Below are positions 33,087 through 42,055 of a stretch of DNA of 64,000 bases, one piece after another (position 1 is the stretch's first letter; the number at the start of each line of letters is the position of its first letter). A program made the translations under genes and the position numbers. The stretch is from Arthrobacter_H sp030452125. Its GTDB lineage: Bacteria > Actinomycetota > Actinomycetes > Actinomycetales > Micrococcaceae. Below the pieces are notes generated by a model, which was not told the DNA's origin, did not search any database, and worked only from the letters and a program-made list of their open reading frames with translations. The DNA is taken from assembly GCA_052379645.1 (NCBI GenBank), contig JBQSYU010000004.1. The stretch is one strand, 5' to 3'.

Positions 33087-33994
33087 GCGCCGACCGCCCG
33101 TCGTTGGAGGGACCTGCCGAGTACAGTGCTGGCCGCCGCCGTGGCGACGATGGCAAGACCGGGGAAGAACGTCATCCACCAGGCGGAGCCCAGATAGGTG
33201 CGTCCCGCCGCGAGCATGGCGCCCCATTCGGGCGCCGGAGGGGCCTCGCCGAGCCCGAGGAAGCTCAACGCCGAGGCCCAGATGACTGCCTGGCCCACCC
33301 CCAGGGTCGCCAACACCAGGACGGGGCCCAAGGCATTGGGCAGCAGATGCCGGAACAGGATCTTCGCCGGATGGTGGCCCAGGACCCGGGCCGACTCGAT
33401 CATCGCCGAGCCGCGCAGGGCCCTGGCCTGGGACCGGATGATCCGGGCGTAGCCCGGGGCGGTGGTCAGCCCCACGGCGACGATCGTGGTGGACACCCCG
33501 GGACCGGCCAACGCGATGAACACCAGGGCCAGGAGCAATCCGGGCAGCGCCAGCATCACTTCGACGAGGCGTCCGATCCCTGCGTCGAGCCAGCGTCCGC
33601 CCAGCCCGGAGGCCAGCCCCAGGACCAGGGCCAACCCCAGTCCCAGGGCGGTGGCCGCGGCCCCGATGAGCAACGAGGGCCGGGCCCCGTGGACCACGCG
33701 CGAATAGAGGTCCCGCCCCGATTCGTCGGTGCCGAACCAGTGGGAGAGGGAGGGGCTGGAGAAGGCGGCCCCGGGGTCGATGGCCAGCGGGTCGGTGGGC
33801 GCCAACCACCAGGGTACGACGGCGGCGAGGACCAGGAAGCAGGCGGTGGTTGCGGCGAGGGCCGGCAGGATGACCCCGGGGCCCGGCCAGCGGCGCGGGC
33901 CCGGCCGGCGGCGCGGGCCCGGCCGGCGGCGCGGGCCCGGACCGCGCGGGAACGGCCCCGGCAGGCTCGACATGGTGGAAGACACGGGGGTCAC
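33083..33994 (-). CDS. peptide/nickel-type ABC transporter permease, DppC-like
   Basis: A 303-residue permease with six membrane helices. The DppC-type periplasmic entry is H-W-F-G-T-D-E-S-G-R-D-L-Y-S-R, and the EAA-like loop is E-S-A-R-V-L-G-H-H near residue 195. The N-terminal tail holds three R-R-x-P-G-P repeats encoded by an 18 bp tandem repeat, making it strongly basic. ATG 33994 overlaps the stop of the partner permease. Confidence 0.88.
   Translation of the reverse strand: MTPVSSTMSSLPGPFPRGPGPRRRPGPRRRPGPRRWPGPGVILPALAATTACFLVLAAVVPWWLAPTDPLAIDPGAAFSSPSLSHWFGTDESGRDLYSRVVHGARPSLLIGAAATALGLGLALVLGLASGLGGRWLDAGIGRLVEVMLALPGLLLALVFIALAGPGVSTTIVAVGLTTAPGYARIIRSQARALRGSAMIESARVLGHHPAKILFRHLLPNALGPVLVLATLGVGQAVIWASALSFLGLGEAPPAPEWGAMLAAGRTYLGSAWWMTFFPGLAIVATAAASTVLGRSLQRRAVGA
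33881..33950. repeat. 18 bp GC-rich tandem repeat
   Basis: Three 18-base units (33881-33898, 33899-33916, 33917-33934) differ by one base, followed by a diverged fourth (33935-33950). They encode the Arg-Arg-x-Pro-Gly-Pro repeats at the N-terminus of the DppC-like permease. There are no spacers, so it is not a CRISPR array. Confidence 0.9.
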
Positions 33995-34992
33995 CGCCCC
34001 CGGATCCGCGGGTCGATGAGCCGTTCGGCCAGATCGGAGAGAGCCATGACCACGACGTAGGCCAGCGCCGAAACCAATGCGACCCCGGTGACCAGGGGGA
34101 CGTCGCGCAGCGTGACGGCCTCGAGCAGGGTGCGCCCCAGGCCGGGCCGGGCGAAGATCGACTCCACGACGACCGCGCCGGAGACCAGGGACCCCAAAGC
34201 CCAGCCGGAGAGGGCCACCCCGGGCAGGGCCGCATGGCGCAGGGCATGGCGGAGCACGACGCCGGCCTCGGACTCCCCGCGGGCGCGGGCCGAGAGCGCG
34301 AAGGGTGAGTTCAGTGCGGTCACCATGGACTCACGCATCACCTGGCCCAGGAATCCCGCCAACGGCAGGGCCAGGGTGACGATCGGCATGACCAGCCCGG
34401 CGACCGTGCCGTTGCTGACCGGTGGCAGCCACCGCCAGGCGCTGGAGAAGAGGAGCACCAGCACCGAACCGAGCCAGAAGTGCGGGACCGAGGCCGCGGC
34501 GATCTCCAGGGCCGAACCGACGGCGGAGGCGCCCCGACCGCCCAACCCCGAATAGAGGGCGAGCCCCAGGGCCACCACCCAGGCCAGGATCCAGGCGCCG
34601 ACGGCCAGGCCGAGCGTTCCCGGAAGTTGGGCGGCCAGCACCTCGGAGACCGGGATCTTCAACGAATACGAGGTCCCCAGGTTCCCGGTGGCCAGATGCC
34701 CCAACAGGGTCAGGTACTGCACGCCCACCGGCCGGTCGAGCCCGTAGTCGACCCGGGCGGATTCGAGGGCCTCGGCCGAGGCCTGCGACCCGGGCCCGCC
34801 CATGATCGCCTCCGCCGGGTCCCCGGGGATGAGACGGATGGCGACGAAGATCAGTGTGGCCACGGCCCAGAGCACGAAGACCGCCGAGGCGGCACGACGA
34901 GCCAGCCAGACGCCGACGGGACGCCACGCGGTGGGGGCGCCCCGGCTGCTGCGTCGGGTCTGGGTGGGGTCGGAGGTCGTCTGCCCGGCCAT
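33991..34992 (-). CDS. peptide/nickel-type ABC transporter permease, DppB-like
   Basis: A 333-residue permease with the DppB signature L-I-P-G-D-P-A-E-A-I-M in the first periplasmic loop, the Y-G-L-D-R-P-V element and six membrane helices. The EAA-like loop is A-R-A-R-G-E-S-E near residue 235. Its start lies 15 bases after the binding protein and its stop overlaps the next permease start. Together with the fused ATPase it imports peptides or a related solute. Confidence 0.9.
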   Translation of the reverse strand: MAGQTTSDPTQTRRSSRGAPTAWRPVGVWLARRAASAVFVLWAVATLIFVAIRLIPGDPAEAIMGGPGSQASAEALESARVDYGLDRPVGVQYLTLLGHLATGNLGTSYSLKIPVSEVLAAQLPGTLGLAVGAWILAWVVALGLALYSGLGGRGASAVGSALEIAAASVPHFWLGSVLVLLFSSAWRWLPPVSNGTVAGLVMPIVTLALPLAGFLGQVMRESMVTALNSPFALSARARGESEAGVVLRHALRHAALPGVALSGWALGSLVSGAVVVESIFARPGLGRTLLEAVTLRDVPLVTGVALVSALAYVVVMALSDLAERLIDPRIRGR

Positions 34993-35007
34993 GCTCCGGC
35001 GTCGTTC

Positions 35008-36669
35008 CTACTTCGCCAACCAGGCGTCGTGGAACGTCGGGGAGGCCACCGCGGTCATCGCCCCGACGTCGTGCAGATCCGTGCTGTACAGGAAGTGGTT
35101 CTGCTGGTCGTACAACGGCAGGAGGTAGTGGCCTTCCAGGACGATCTTCTGGGCTTCGGTGTACTTGGCCTGGCGCTCATCGGCGTCGGTGGTGGCGCTG
35201 GCCTCCTCCAACAGGGCGTCGAGTTTCTTGTCCTTGACCTGGGCGTGGTTGGCGAAGTAGCCCGAAGGGGCCGGGACCGTGTTGGAGGAATGGAACAGGA
35301 TGGACAGCACGTCGGGGCCGACCTTCGTGTACGGGGCACTGACCAGGTCGTAGTGGTTCTCGCCCAGGACGTCGTACCAGCTGGAGAGGTCCAGCAGGTC
35401 GAGCTTGACCTCGAAGCCGACTTCCTTGGCGGTGGCCTGGAACTGCTGGAAGAGCGACTGTTCGGCCGGGACCGACTGGTTGGTGCTCACCGGGAAGGTC
35501 AGGGACAGGCGTTTGCCGTCCTGGGTGCGGTACCCCTGGGAATCGCGGTCGGTCCAGCCGGCCTCGTCCAGCAGCCGATTGGCCTGTTCGGGGTCCCGCT
35601 CGAAGGCGGATTCATCGGAGTAGCCCATCGGTTCGACGCTGGACAGTGCCGAATAGGAGCGCTCTGCCGTATCGAAGAACAGCGAGGAGAGGCCGTCCTG
35701 GACGTCCACGGCGCGGATGAAGGCCTCACGGACCTTCGCATCGTCGAACGGGGCCTTGGAGGAATTCAGTTCGATCCGGTTCGAGGCCCCCGGGCGCGGG
35801 GCATCGAGGTGGTCGATGTCCTCGGCGTCCTCGGCGGCCTTGATGGTGTCCGGCTGGGCGTTGTCGATCATGTCCACCGTGCCCGATTGCAGGGCGGCAT
35901 AACGGGTGGCGGCCTCGGGGATGAACTTCCAGGTGATGGCCTCCAGATGGGCGGGCCCCGCATGGTCGGCGCCGTCGACGGGGACCGTGTAGTCCTCGTT
36001 GCGGGTCAGGTCCACCGAATCCTGTTTGGTCCACTTGGAGACGGTGAAGGGGCCGGTGCCCACCGGGGCGGCGCAGTTGTCGGCCTGGCTGCGTTCCAAG
36101 GCCTGCGCCGATTCGATCGCGACCCACGGCATCGAAAACGATTCCAGCAGGGCCGAATCCGGGGCCGAGAGGTTCAACGTCAACGTCGAATCGTCCACGA
36201 CGTCCATGCTCTTGATCTTCGCCACCGCCAGATAGCCGGTGGAGGAGGCGGTGTCGGGGTCCTGCAGGTGTTCGATGTTCGCCTTGACCGTGGCCGCGTC
36301 CAACGCGGTCCCGTCGGTGAATTCGATGCCCTCGCGCAGGGTGAGCGTCCAGGTCAGCCCGTCCTCGGAGGCTTCCGCCCCGGAGGCCAGCCACGGGACG
36401 ATCTTCCCCTCTTCGTCCTTGGTGTACAGGGTCTCGAGGTATTGGCCGGCCAACAGGGCCTGCGGGTAGTTCCCGCCCACATGCGGGTCCAGGCAGGTCG
36501 GTTCGGCGTCGCCCGAGGCGTAGACCAGGGTCCCACCCTCGACCGGGGTGTCATCGGAGGCCGAACCTCCGGGGCCACCCGAACCGGCGCAACCGGTCAG
36601 GACGAGAAGGGAAGCGAGCAGGGACGCGGCGAGCGAGGCCGGCCGTGCGGGACGGGGGACTACGGGCAT
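35008..36669 (-). CDS. family 5 extracellular solute-binding lipoprotein, DppA-like
   Basis: A 553-residue binding protein with lipobox L-T-G-C, Cys27. The SBP family 5 signature near residue 98 includes L-T-W-T-L-T-L-R-E-G-I-E-F-T-D-G-T. It heads the dppA-B-C-DF operon on the minus strand and fixes the substrate. Peptides are most likely; nickel, opines or sugar oligomers occur in the same family. A TAGGCT -10-like box on this strand lies at 36765-36760. Confidence 0.88.
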   Translation of the reverse strand: MPVVPRPARPASLAASLLASLLVLTGCAGSGGPGGSASDDTPVEGGTLVYASGDAEPTCLDPHVGGNYPQALLAGQYLETLYTKDEEGKIVPWLASGAEASEDGLTWTLTLREGIEFTDGTALDAATVKANIEHLQDPDTASSTGYLAVAKIKSMDVVDDSTLTLNLSAPDSALLESFSMPWVAIESAQALERSQADNCAAPVGTGPFTVSKWTKQDSVDLTRNEDYTVPVDGADHAGPAHLEAITWKFIPEAATRYAALQSGTVDMIDNAQPDTIKAAEDAEDIDHLDAPRPGASNRIELNSSKAPFDDAKVREAFIRAVDVQDGLSSLFFDTAERSYSALSSVEPMGYSDESAFERDPEQANRLLDEAGWTDRDSQGYRTQDGKRLSLTFPVSTNQSVPAEQSLFQQFQATAKEVGFEVKLDLLDLSSWYDVLGENHYDLVSAPYTKVGPDVLSILFHSSNTVPAPSGYFANHAQVKDKKLDALLEEASATTDADERQAKYTEAQKIVLEGHYLLPLYDQQNHFLYSTDLHDVGAMTAVASPTFHDAWLAK

Positions 36670-36841
36670 GGGTGTGACTTCCTCGACAGATGCTGGGGCA
36701 CCGGCGCCCGGTGATGGCGGGCGCGCGGCGGACCACGCTGATGCGCGGGATGCCCCACCAGCCTAAAGCAGGGGAGCCCGGCCCTGCGGTGGCGTGGGAC
36801 ACAGTGGGCGCCCCAAGTCACAATTATCGGCCCCGGGCCCG

Positions 36842-36860
36842 GGTTTGAAACCATGGTTTC
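36842..36860. promoter_or_regulatory. overlapping GGTTT/AAACC half-sites at the start of the symporter gene
   Basis: GGTTT-G-AAACC (36842-36852) overlaps GAAACCATGGTTTC (36847-36860), a perfect 14 bp palindrome that contains the first possible ATG. Three alternating half-sites suggest a regulator bound over the start; the second ATG at 36862 may then be the true start. Confidence 0.4.
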
Positions 36861-37872
36861 CATGCCAAGCACTCCTGAAGGACCCGGCGGGCCAGAGGCG
36901 CCGTCGACGGTGACGACCGAACCCCGGGGCGGGACGAACCCCGGCGAGGAACGCAGCGCCCGGGTGGCCGTGACGCTGTTCCCGCTCCTGATTCTCGCGG
37001 GCGGGGCGGTGGCCTTGTTCTTCCCGGCCCCCTTCACCTCGCTGGCGCCGCTGATCAACCCGGGGCTGATGCTCATCATGTTCGGCATGGGCCTGACCCT
37101 GACCCTGCCCGACTTCTCCCTGGTGGTGCGCCAACCCTTGCCGGTGCTGCTGGGAGTCATCGCCCAATATGTGATCATGCCGCTGCTCGGGCTGGGGGTC
37201 GCCAGCCTGCTGGGGCTGCCGCCGGCCCTGGCGGCAGGGGTCATCCTGGTGGGTTGCGCCCCGGGAGGGACGTCGTCGAACGTGGTCACCTATCTCGCCA
37301 AGGGCGATGTCGCCCTGTCGGTGACGATGACCAGCGTGTCGACGTTGCTCGCCCCGATCTTCACCCCGCTGCTGACCCTCTGGCTGGCCGGACAGTACCT
37401 GCCCGTCGCGGCCGGGTCGATGGCCGTGTCGATCGTGCAGATCGTCTTGATCCCGGTGGTGCTGGGCCTGATCGTGCGCACCGTCGCCCCGGCGCTGGTG
37501 GCCGCCATCCTGCCGGCACTGCCCTGGGTCTCGGTCCTGGCCATCACCTTCGTGGTCATCGCCGTCGTCGCAGGCAGCGCCGAGGCCATCTTCAGCGCCG
37601 GGCTGCTCATCCTGGCAGCGGTCATCCTGCACAACGGGCTGGGCTACCTGGTCGGCTACGGGGCCGCCCGGATCTTCGGATTGCCGATCCCCTCCCGCAG
37701 GACCATGGCCATCGAGGTCGGAATGCAGAACTCGGGGCTGGCCGCCGGGCTGGCCAAGACCTATTTCGCGCCCGAGGCCGCCCTGCCCGGCGCCGTGTTC
37801 TCCGTCTGGCACAACGTCTCGGGAGCGATCCTGGCGGCGATCTGGCGGCGCAGCAGCGCGCGGCCGCAGTAG
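36853..37872 (+). CDS. bile acid:sodium symporter family (BASS) transporter
   Basis: A 339-residue protein (336 if it starts at ATG 36862). After a polar tail of about 35 residues there are ten predicted helices. The broken-helix motif G-C-A-P-G-G-T-S-S-N-V-V-T-Y and the E-V-G-M-Q-N-S-G-L-A motif form the sodium sites of ASBT-type proteins. Bacterial members move organic anions such as pantoate or pyruvate-like acids; the true substrate here is unknown. It stands alone between the dpp promoter region and a terminator. Confidence 0.88.
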   Translation: MVSMPSTPEGPGGPEAPSTVTTEPRGGTNPGEERSARVAVTLFPLLILAGGAVALFFPAPFTSLAPLINPGLMLIMFGMGLTLTLPDFSLVVRQPLPVLLGVIAQYVIMPLLGLGVASLLGLPPALAAGVILVGCAPGGTSSNVVTYLAKGDVALSVTMTSVSTLLAPIFTPLLTLWLAGQYLPVAAGSMAVSIVQIVLIPVVLGLIVRTVAPALVAAILPALPWVSVLAITFVVIAVVAGSAEAIFSAGLLILAAVILHNGLGYLVGYGAARIFGLPIPSRRTMAIEVGMQNSGLAAGLAKTYFAPEAALPGAVFSVWHNVSGAILAAIWRRSSARPQ

Positions 37873-37898
37873 GACTCCACCGGCCCCCTGGGACTACG

Positions 37899-37937
37899 AA
37901 GGGAGGACGACGACGGGTTCCGTCGTCGTCCTCCCTT
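37899..37937. terminator. bidirectional terminator between the BASS and monosaccharide operons
   Basis: A perfect 16 bp stem, AAGGGAGGACGACGAC (37899-37914) and its complement (37922-37937), between converging genes. On the plus strand the stem ends in CCCTT rather than a long U-run. Confidence 0.87.
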
Positions 37938-37956
37938 GCCGCCGGAGGCGGGGTCG

Positions 37957-39057
37957 CTACTTCGTCAGCGGGCCCAGCACCGGATCGTTGACATAGGCTT
38001 CCTTGACGTTCTCCTGGGTGACGATCTGCGGCTTGAGCAGGTAGGCCGGAACGACCTTGGTCCCGTTGTCGTAGGAGTCGGGGTCGTTGACTTCGACGTC
38101 CTTGCCCTCCTGCAGGTCCTGGACCATGGTGACCGAATGCTCCACCAGGGCACGGGTGTCCTTGTTGATGGTGGAGTACTGCACGCCCTTCATGATGGAC
38201 TTCACCGACTCGACCTCGGAGTCCTGCCCGGTGACGACCGGGACGTCCTTGCCTGCTGCCTTGACCGAGGTCAGGGCGGCGCGGGCCAGGGTGTCATTGG
38301 GGGAGAGGACCCCGTCGAGGGACTTGGAACCGGTGTAGGTGCCGGTGAGCAGGGTGTCCATGCGCTTCTGCGCGTTTTCCGCCTTCCACCCCTGGGTCAC
38401 CGCCTGCTCGAACTTCTGCTGCCCCGAGGCCACCTTGACGGTCTTGTCCTTGATGGCCGGCTTCAGCACGTCCATGGCGCCGTCGAAGAAGACCTGGGCG
38501 TTGGCATCGTCGGGGGAGCCGGCGAGCAGCTCGATGTTGTACGGGGCCTTGCCCTTCTTCTCCTTCAACCCGTCCAGCAGGGCCTGGCCCTGGAGCTGGC
38601 CGACCTTGAAGTTGTCGTAGGCGACGTAGTAGTCGACGTCCTGGGTGTTCAGCAGCAGCCGGTCGTAGGCGATGATGGTGGCCCCGGCCTCCTTGGCGGC
38701 CTTGAGCTGGTTGCCCAACTGGGCTCCGTCGATGGCCCCGACGATGATGACCTTCGCGCCCTTGGAGATCATGGCGTTGATCTGGTTCTGCTGTTCGGCG
38801 ACGCCGCTGTTGGCGAACTGCACGTCGGGTTTGAAACCCTTGTCCTTGAGGTCCTTATTGAATAGGTTCTCCGCCAGGACCCAGTTCTCACTGGTCTTCT
38901 GCGGCAGGGCGACACCGATGGTGGCGCCCTCGTCGAATCCTGAAGCACCGTCCGCGTCGGCGGCGGCCCCGGCATCCTGCCGGCCGCAACCGGTCAGTGC
39001 CAGCGCGGCGATCGCCGTGACCGCGGCGAACTTGGTTGCTTTGCCCATGATCTTCAT
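37957..39057 (-). CDS. chvE: monosaccharide ABC transporter substrate-binding lipoprotein, ChvE-like
   Basis: A 366-residue periplasmic-binding-protein-like lipoprotein with lipobox L-T-G-C, Cys24. The ChvE/GguA-linked type is shown by Q-N-Q-I-N-A-M-I-S-K-G-A-K, Y-D-R-L-L-L and V-V-T-G-Q-D-S-E. ChvE relatives bind galactose, glucose, xylose or arabinose. It is the last gene of the ROK-mmsA-mmsB-chvE unit, whereas the binding protein usually comes first. AGAAAGAGAAA precedes ATG 39057. Confidence 0.87.
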   Translation of the reverse strand: MKIMGKATKFAAVTAIAALALTGCGRQDAGAAADADGASGFDEGATIGVALPQKTSENWVLAENLFNKDLKDKGFKPDVQFANSGVAEQQNQINAMISKGAKVIIVGAIDGAQLGNQLKAAKEAGATIIAYDRLLLNTQDVDYYVAYDNFKVGQLQGQALLDGLKEKKGKAPYNIELLAGSPDDANAQVFFDGAMDVLKPAIKDKTVKVASGQQKFEQAVTQGWKAENAQKRMDTLLTGTYTGSKSLDGVLSPNDTLARAALTSVKAAGKDVPVVTGQDSEVESVKSIMKGVQYSTINKDTRALVEHSVTMVQDLQEGKDVEVNDPDSYDNGTKVVPAYLLKPQIVTQENVKEAYVNDPVLGPLTK

Positions 39058-39101
39058 TGGTTTCTCTTTCTGGTGGTGCGGGTGGAGCCGGATGGAAGGT
39101 G

Positions 39102-40370
39102 TCAGACAGAGGTCGGGATCTTATCCGGGGTGGAGGGGATCCCTTCGTCCGCGGGACGGTTGCGGGAGGACAGCCCCCGGGTCAACAGACCCGTGATGGA
39201 GGGTTTGCCCTGGGATTTGTTGTAGACATCGAAGGCGACGGCTGCCAGCAGCACCAGGCCCTTGATGATCTGGGTGGCATCGGCCCCGACGCCGAGCAGC
39301 TGCAGGCCGTTGTTCAGCACGGCCATCACCAGGCCGCCGATGATCGAACCGACCACGGTGCCGACGCCGCCGGTGACGGCGGCGCCGCCGATGAAGACCG
39401 CGGCGATCGCGTCGAGCTCCCACATGTTGCCATCGGAGGGCCCCGAGGCGGTGGAACGGGCCACGAAGATCATGCCGGCCAACCCGGCGAGGACTGCCAT
39501 GTTCATCATGACCAGGAAGTTGACCTTCTTGGAGCGGACGCCGGAGAGCTCGGCGGCGTGGCGGTTGCCACCGACGGCGTAGATATGGCGGCCGAAGACC
39601 GTGCGCGAGGAAATGAAGCCGTAGATGATCACCAGGCCGATGAGGATGATTCCCGGAATCGGCAGCGAGGTCCCCGGTCGGCCGGTGGCAAAGAGATAGG
39701 TGGCGTAGAGGATGGCGGCGCTGATCAGGGTCAGTTTGGTGAGCTGGACCCACAGCGGCGGGACCAGGGCGCCCAGCCGCAGGGCCTTGGCACGGCCGCG
39801 CAGCGACATGATGACCACCAGGGCGACGGTGGCCAGGCCGAGCAGGAGGGTGAGGTTGTTGTAGCCGGTATTGGGTCCGACCTCCCTGAGGTAGCCGGCA
39901 CCGATGTACTGGAAGTCCTCCGGGACCGGGATCGTGTTGGATTTGCCCACGAACTGGTTCAGTCCGCGGAAGAGCATCATGCCCGCCAGGGTCACGATGA
40001 ACGCGGGGATCCCGACATAGGCGACCCAGAAGCCCTGCCAGGCTCCGATCACCACGCCCAGGGCCAGACCCAGGAGGATGCCGGCCCAGGCGGGCAGCCC
40101 CCAGTCGCGGATGGCCAGGGCCACGGTGACGCCGACGAAGGCGGCGATCGAGCCCACCGAGAGGTCGATGTGCCCGGCGATGATGACCAGCACCATGCCG
40201 ATGGCCAGGATGAGGATGTAGGCATTGCCATTGAGTAGGTTCATCAGGTTGCCCGAGGTCAGGGTGACCCCGTCGGTCATGATCTGGAAGAAGACCACCA
40301 GGGCCACCAGGGCAAAGATCATGCCGAATTGACGGGTGTTTCCGCCAAAGAGCTGCTTGATCGCGTTCAT
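39102..40370 (-). CDS. mmsB: multiple monosaccharide ABC transporter permease (MmsB/GguB)
   Basis: A 422-residue permease of the ribose/xylose type with about ten membrane helices. It contains the family motif G-H-I-D-L-S-V-G-S-I near residue 67 and V-G-S-I-I-G-G-L-V-M-A near 340. It forms the channel for the ChvE-like binding protein and the MmsA ATPase. It sits 52 bases downstream of mmsA on the same strand. Confidence 0.9.
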   Translation of the reverse strand: MNAIKQLFGGNTRQFGMIFALVALVVFFQIMTDGVTLTSGNLMNLLNGNAYILILAIGMVLVIIAGHIDLSVGSIAAFVGVTVALAIRDWGLPAWAGILLGLALGVVIGAWQGFWVAYVGIPAFIVTLAGMMLFRGLNQFVGKSNTIPVPEDFQYIGAGYLREVGPNTGYNNLTLLLGLATVALVVIMSLRGRAKALRLGALVPPLWVQLTKLTLISAAILYATYLFATGRPGTSLPIPGIILIGLVIIYGFISSRTVFGRHIYAVGGNRHAAELSGVRSKKVNFLVMMNMAVLAGLAGMIFVARSTASGPSDGNMWELDAIAAVFIGGAAVTGGVGTVVGSIIGGLVMAVLNNGLQLLGVGADATQIIKGLVLLAAVAFDVYNKSQGKPSITGLLTRGLSSRNRPADEGIPSTPDKIPTSV

Positions 40371-40422
40371 TATCGGTTCCTAGGTTCGCGGGTGCGGGTG
40401 GGGGAGGTGCCGGCCGGAAGGC

Positions 40423-41982
40423 TCAGGCAGGTTGGCGCGCCGAGGTCATCAGGCGCATGAGGTGCTCGGGGGTGGCGTCCTCGCGGTCCATGACCCCGGT
40501 GATGGCTCCCTCGAAGATCGTGTAGATCCTGTCGGAGAGACCGAGTAGTTCGGGCAGTTCGGAGGAGATGACGATGACCCCCTTGCCGGCCCTGGCCAGT
40601 TGCTGGATGATCCCGTAGATCTCGAACTTGGCTCCCACGTCGATGCCGCGGGTGGGTTCGTCGAGGATGAGCAGGTCGGGTTCGGTGAACATCCATTTGG
40701 CCAGGACGACCTTTTGCTGGTTGCCGCCGGAGAGCTTGGCAACCCCTTCCTGCACCGAGGGGGTCTTGATGCGCAGCGCCTTGCGGTAGTACTCGGCCAC
40801 CTCGAATTCCCGGTCCCGGTCCACCACCTGGTGCTTGCTGATCTTGCCCAGGTTCGCCGAGACGGTGGTCTCCTGGATGTCGTCGAGCAGGTTCAAGCCG
40901 AGGGTCTTGCGGTCCTCGGTCACGTAGCCGAGGCCTGCACGGATGGCCTGGGCGACGGTGCGCAATTCAAGGTGGCGGCCGTTCATCGTGATGGTCCCGG
41001 ATTGGTACCGACCGTAGGAGCGGCCGAAGACCGAGCGGGCCAATTCGGTGCGTCCGGCTCCCATGAGCCCGGCGAAACCGACGATCTCCCCCCGCCTGAC
41101 GAAGAAGGACGAGTCCTTGCAGACCATCCGGTCCTGGACCTGGGGGTGGCCGACGTTCCAGTGGGAGACCTCGAAGAACGTCTCGCCGAGCTCTGCCGCG
41201 TGCTCGGGGAAGCGCGACTCCAGGGTCCGGCCGACCATGCCCTTGATGATCCGGTCCTCGTTGACGCCGTCGGCCTGGACATCGAGGCTTTCGATGGTGC
41301 GTCCGTCGCGGATGATCGTGATGGAGTCGGCGACCTGTTCGATTTCGTTGAGCTTATGGGAAATGATGATCGAGGTGATGCCCCTGCCCTTGAGCCCGCG
41401 GATCAGATCCAGCAGATGCTGGGAGTCGGATTCGTTCAACGCGGCCGTCGGTTCATCAAGGATGAGCAGTTTCACCGATTTGTTCAGTGCCTTGGCGATC
41501 TCCACCAGTTGCTGCTTGCCGACCCCGATCTCCTTGATCGGGGTGTCGGGGTCGTCGTTCAAGCCGACCCGGGCCAACAGGTCCAGCGACAAGCGGCGGG
41601 CGGTGGACCAGTCGATCATCCCGAAGCGGGTGGGCTCGTTGCCCAGGAAGATGTTCTCCATGATGCTCAGCTCGGGGATCAGGGCGAGTTCCTGGTGGAT
41701 GATCACGATGCCGGCCTCTTCGCTGGCATTGATGGTGCGGAAGGTCTGGACTTTTCCTTGGTAGTGGATGTCCCCGGTGTAGGTCCCGTGCGGGTAGACC
41801 CCGGAGAGCACCTTCATGAGGGTCGATTTCCCGGCACCGTTCTCGCCGCAGATCGCGTGGATTTCTCCGACGCGGACGTTGAGGTTGACCGTGTCCAGGG
41901 CCTTGACGCCCGGGAACTCCTTGGTGATGGAGCGCATTTCCAACAGGTTCGGGGCGTGCTGTCCGGCAGATGGTGTGTGCAT
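40423..41982 (-). CDS. mmsA: multiple monosaccharide ABC transporter ATP-binding protein (MmsA/GguA)
   Basis: A 519-residue double ATPase. The first half has Walker A G-E-N-G-A-G-K-S-T, the signature region I-G-V-G-K-Q-Q-L-V and Walker B L-L-I-L-D-E-P-T-A-A-L. The second half has a degenerate Walker A (G-A-G-R-T-E-L-A), signature L-S-G-G-N-Q-Q-K-V and Walker B L-L-I-L-D-E-P-T-R-G-I-D, as in RbsA/XylG. Start ATG 41982, about 75 bases after the ROK gene, probably on the same transcript. Confidence 0.92.
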   Translation of the reverse strand: MHTPSAGQHAPNLLEMRSITKEFPGVKALDTVNLNVRVGEIHAICGENGAGKSTLMKVLSGVYPHGTYTGDIHYQGKVQTFRTINASEEAGIVIIHQELALIPELSIMENIFLGNEPTRFGMIDWSTARRLSLDLLARVGLNDDPDTPIKEIGVGKQQLVEIAKALNKSVKLLILDEPTAALNESDSQHLLDLIRGLKGRGITSIIISHKLNEIEQVADSITIIRDGRTIESLDVQADGVNEDRIIKGMVGRTLESRFPEHAAELGETFFEVSHWNVGHPQVQDRMVCKDSSFFVRRGEIVGFAGLMGAGRTELARSVFGRSYGRYQSGTITMNGRHLELRTVAQAIRAGLGYVTEDRKTLGLNLLDDIQETTVSANLGKISKHQVVDRDREFEVAEYYRKALRIKTPSVQEGVAKLSGGNQQKVVLAKWMFTEPDLLILDEPTRGIDVGAKFEIYGIIQQLARAGKGVIVISSELPELLGLSDRIYTIFEGAITGVMDREDATPEHLMRLMTSARQPA

Positions 41983-42055
41983 GGTGCCCTAGGGCCTTCC
42001 AGTGGGTGGTCGAGGGGATTCTTCGGTGCTGGTCGGTCACGGACCGCCGCGGGGG

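Noticed and set aside
33881..33950. Tandem repeats considered as CRISPR-like
   Set aside because: The units are contiguous, in frame and without spacers; no cas genes are present.
33087..34247. N-terminal extension of the fused peptide-transporter ATPase by 387 codons
   Set aside because: It runs through the two permease genes in another frame and has no domain; the ATPase begins naturally at ATG 33086.
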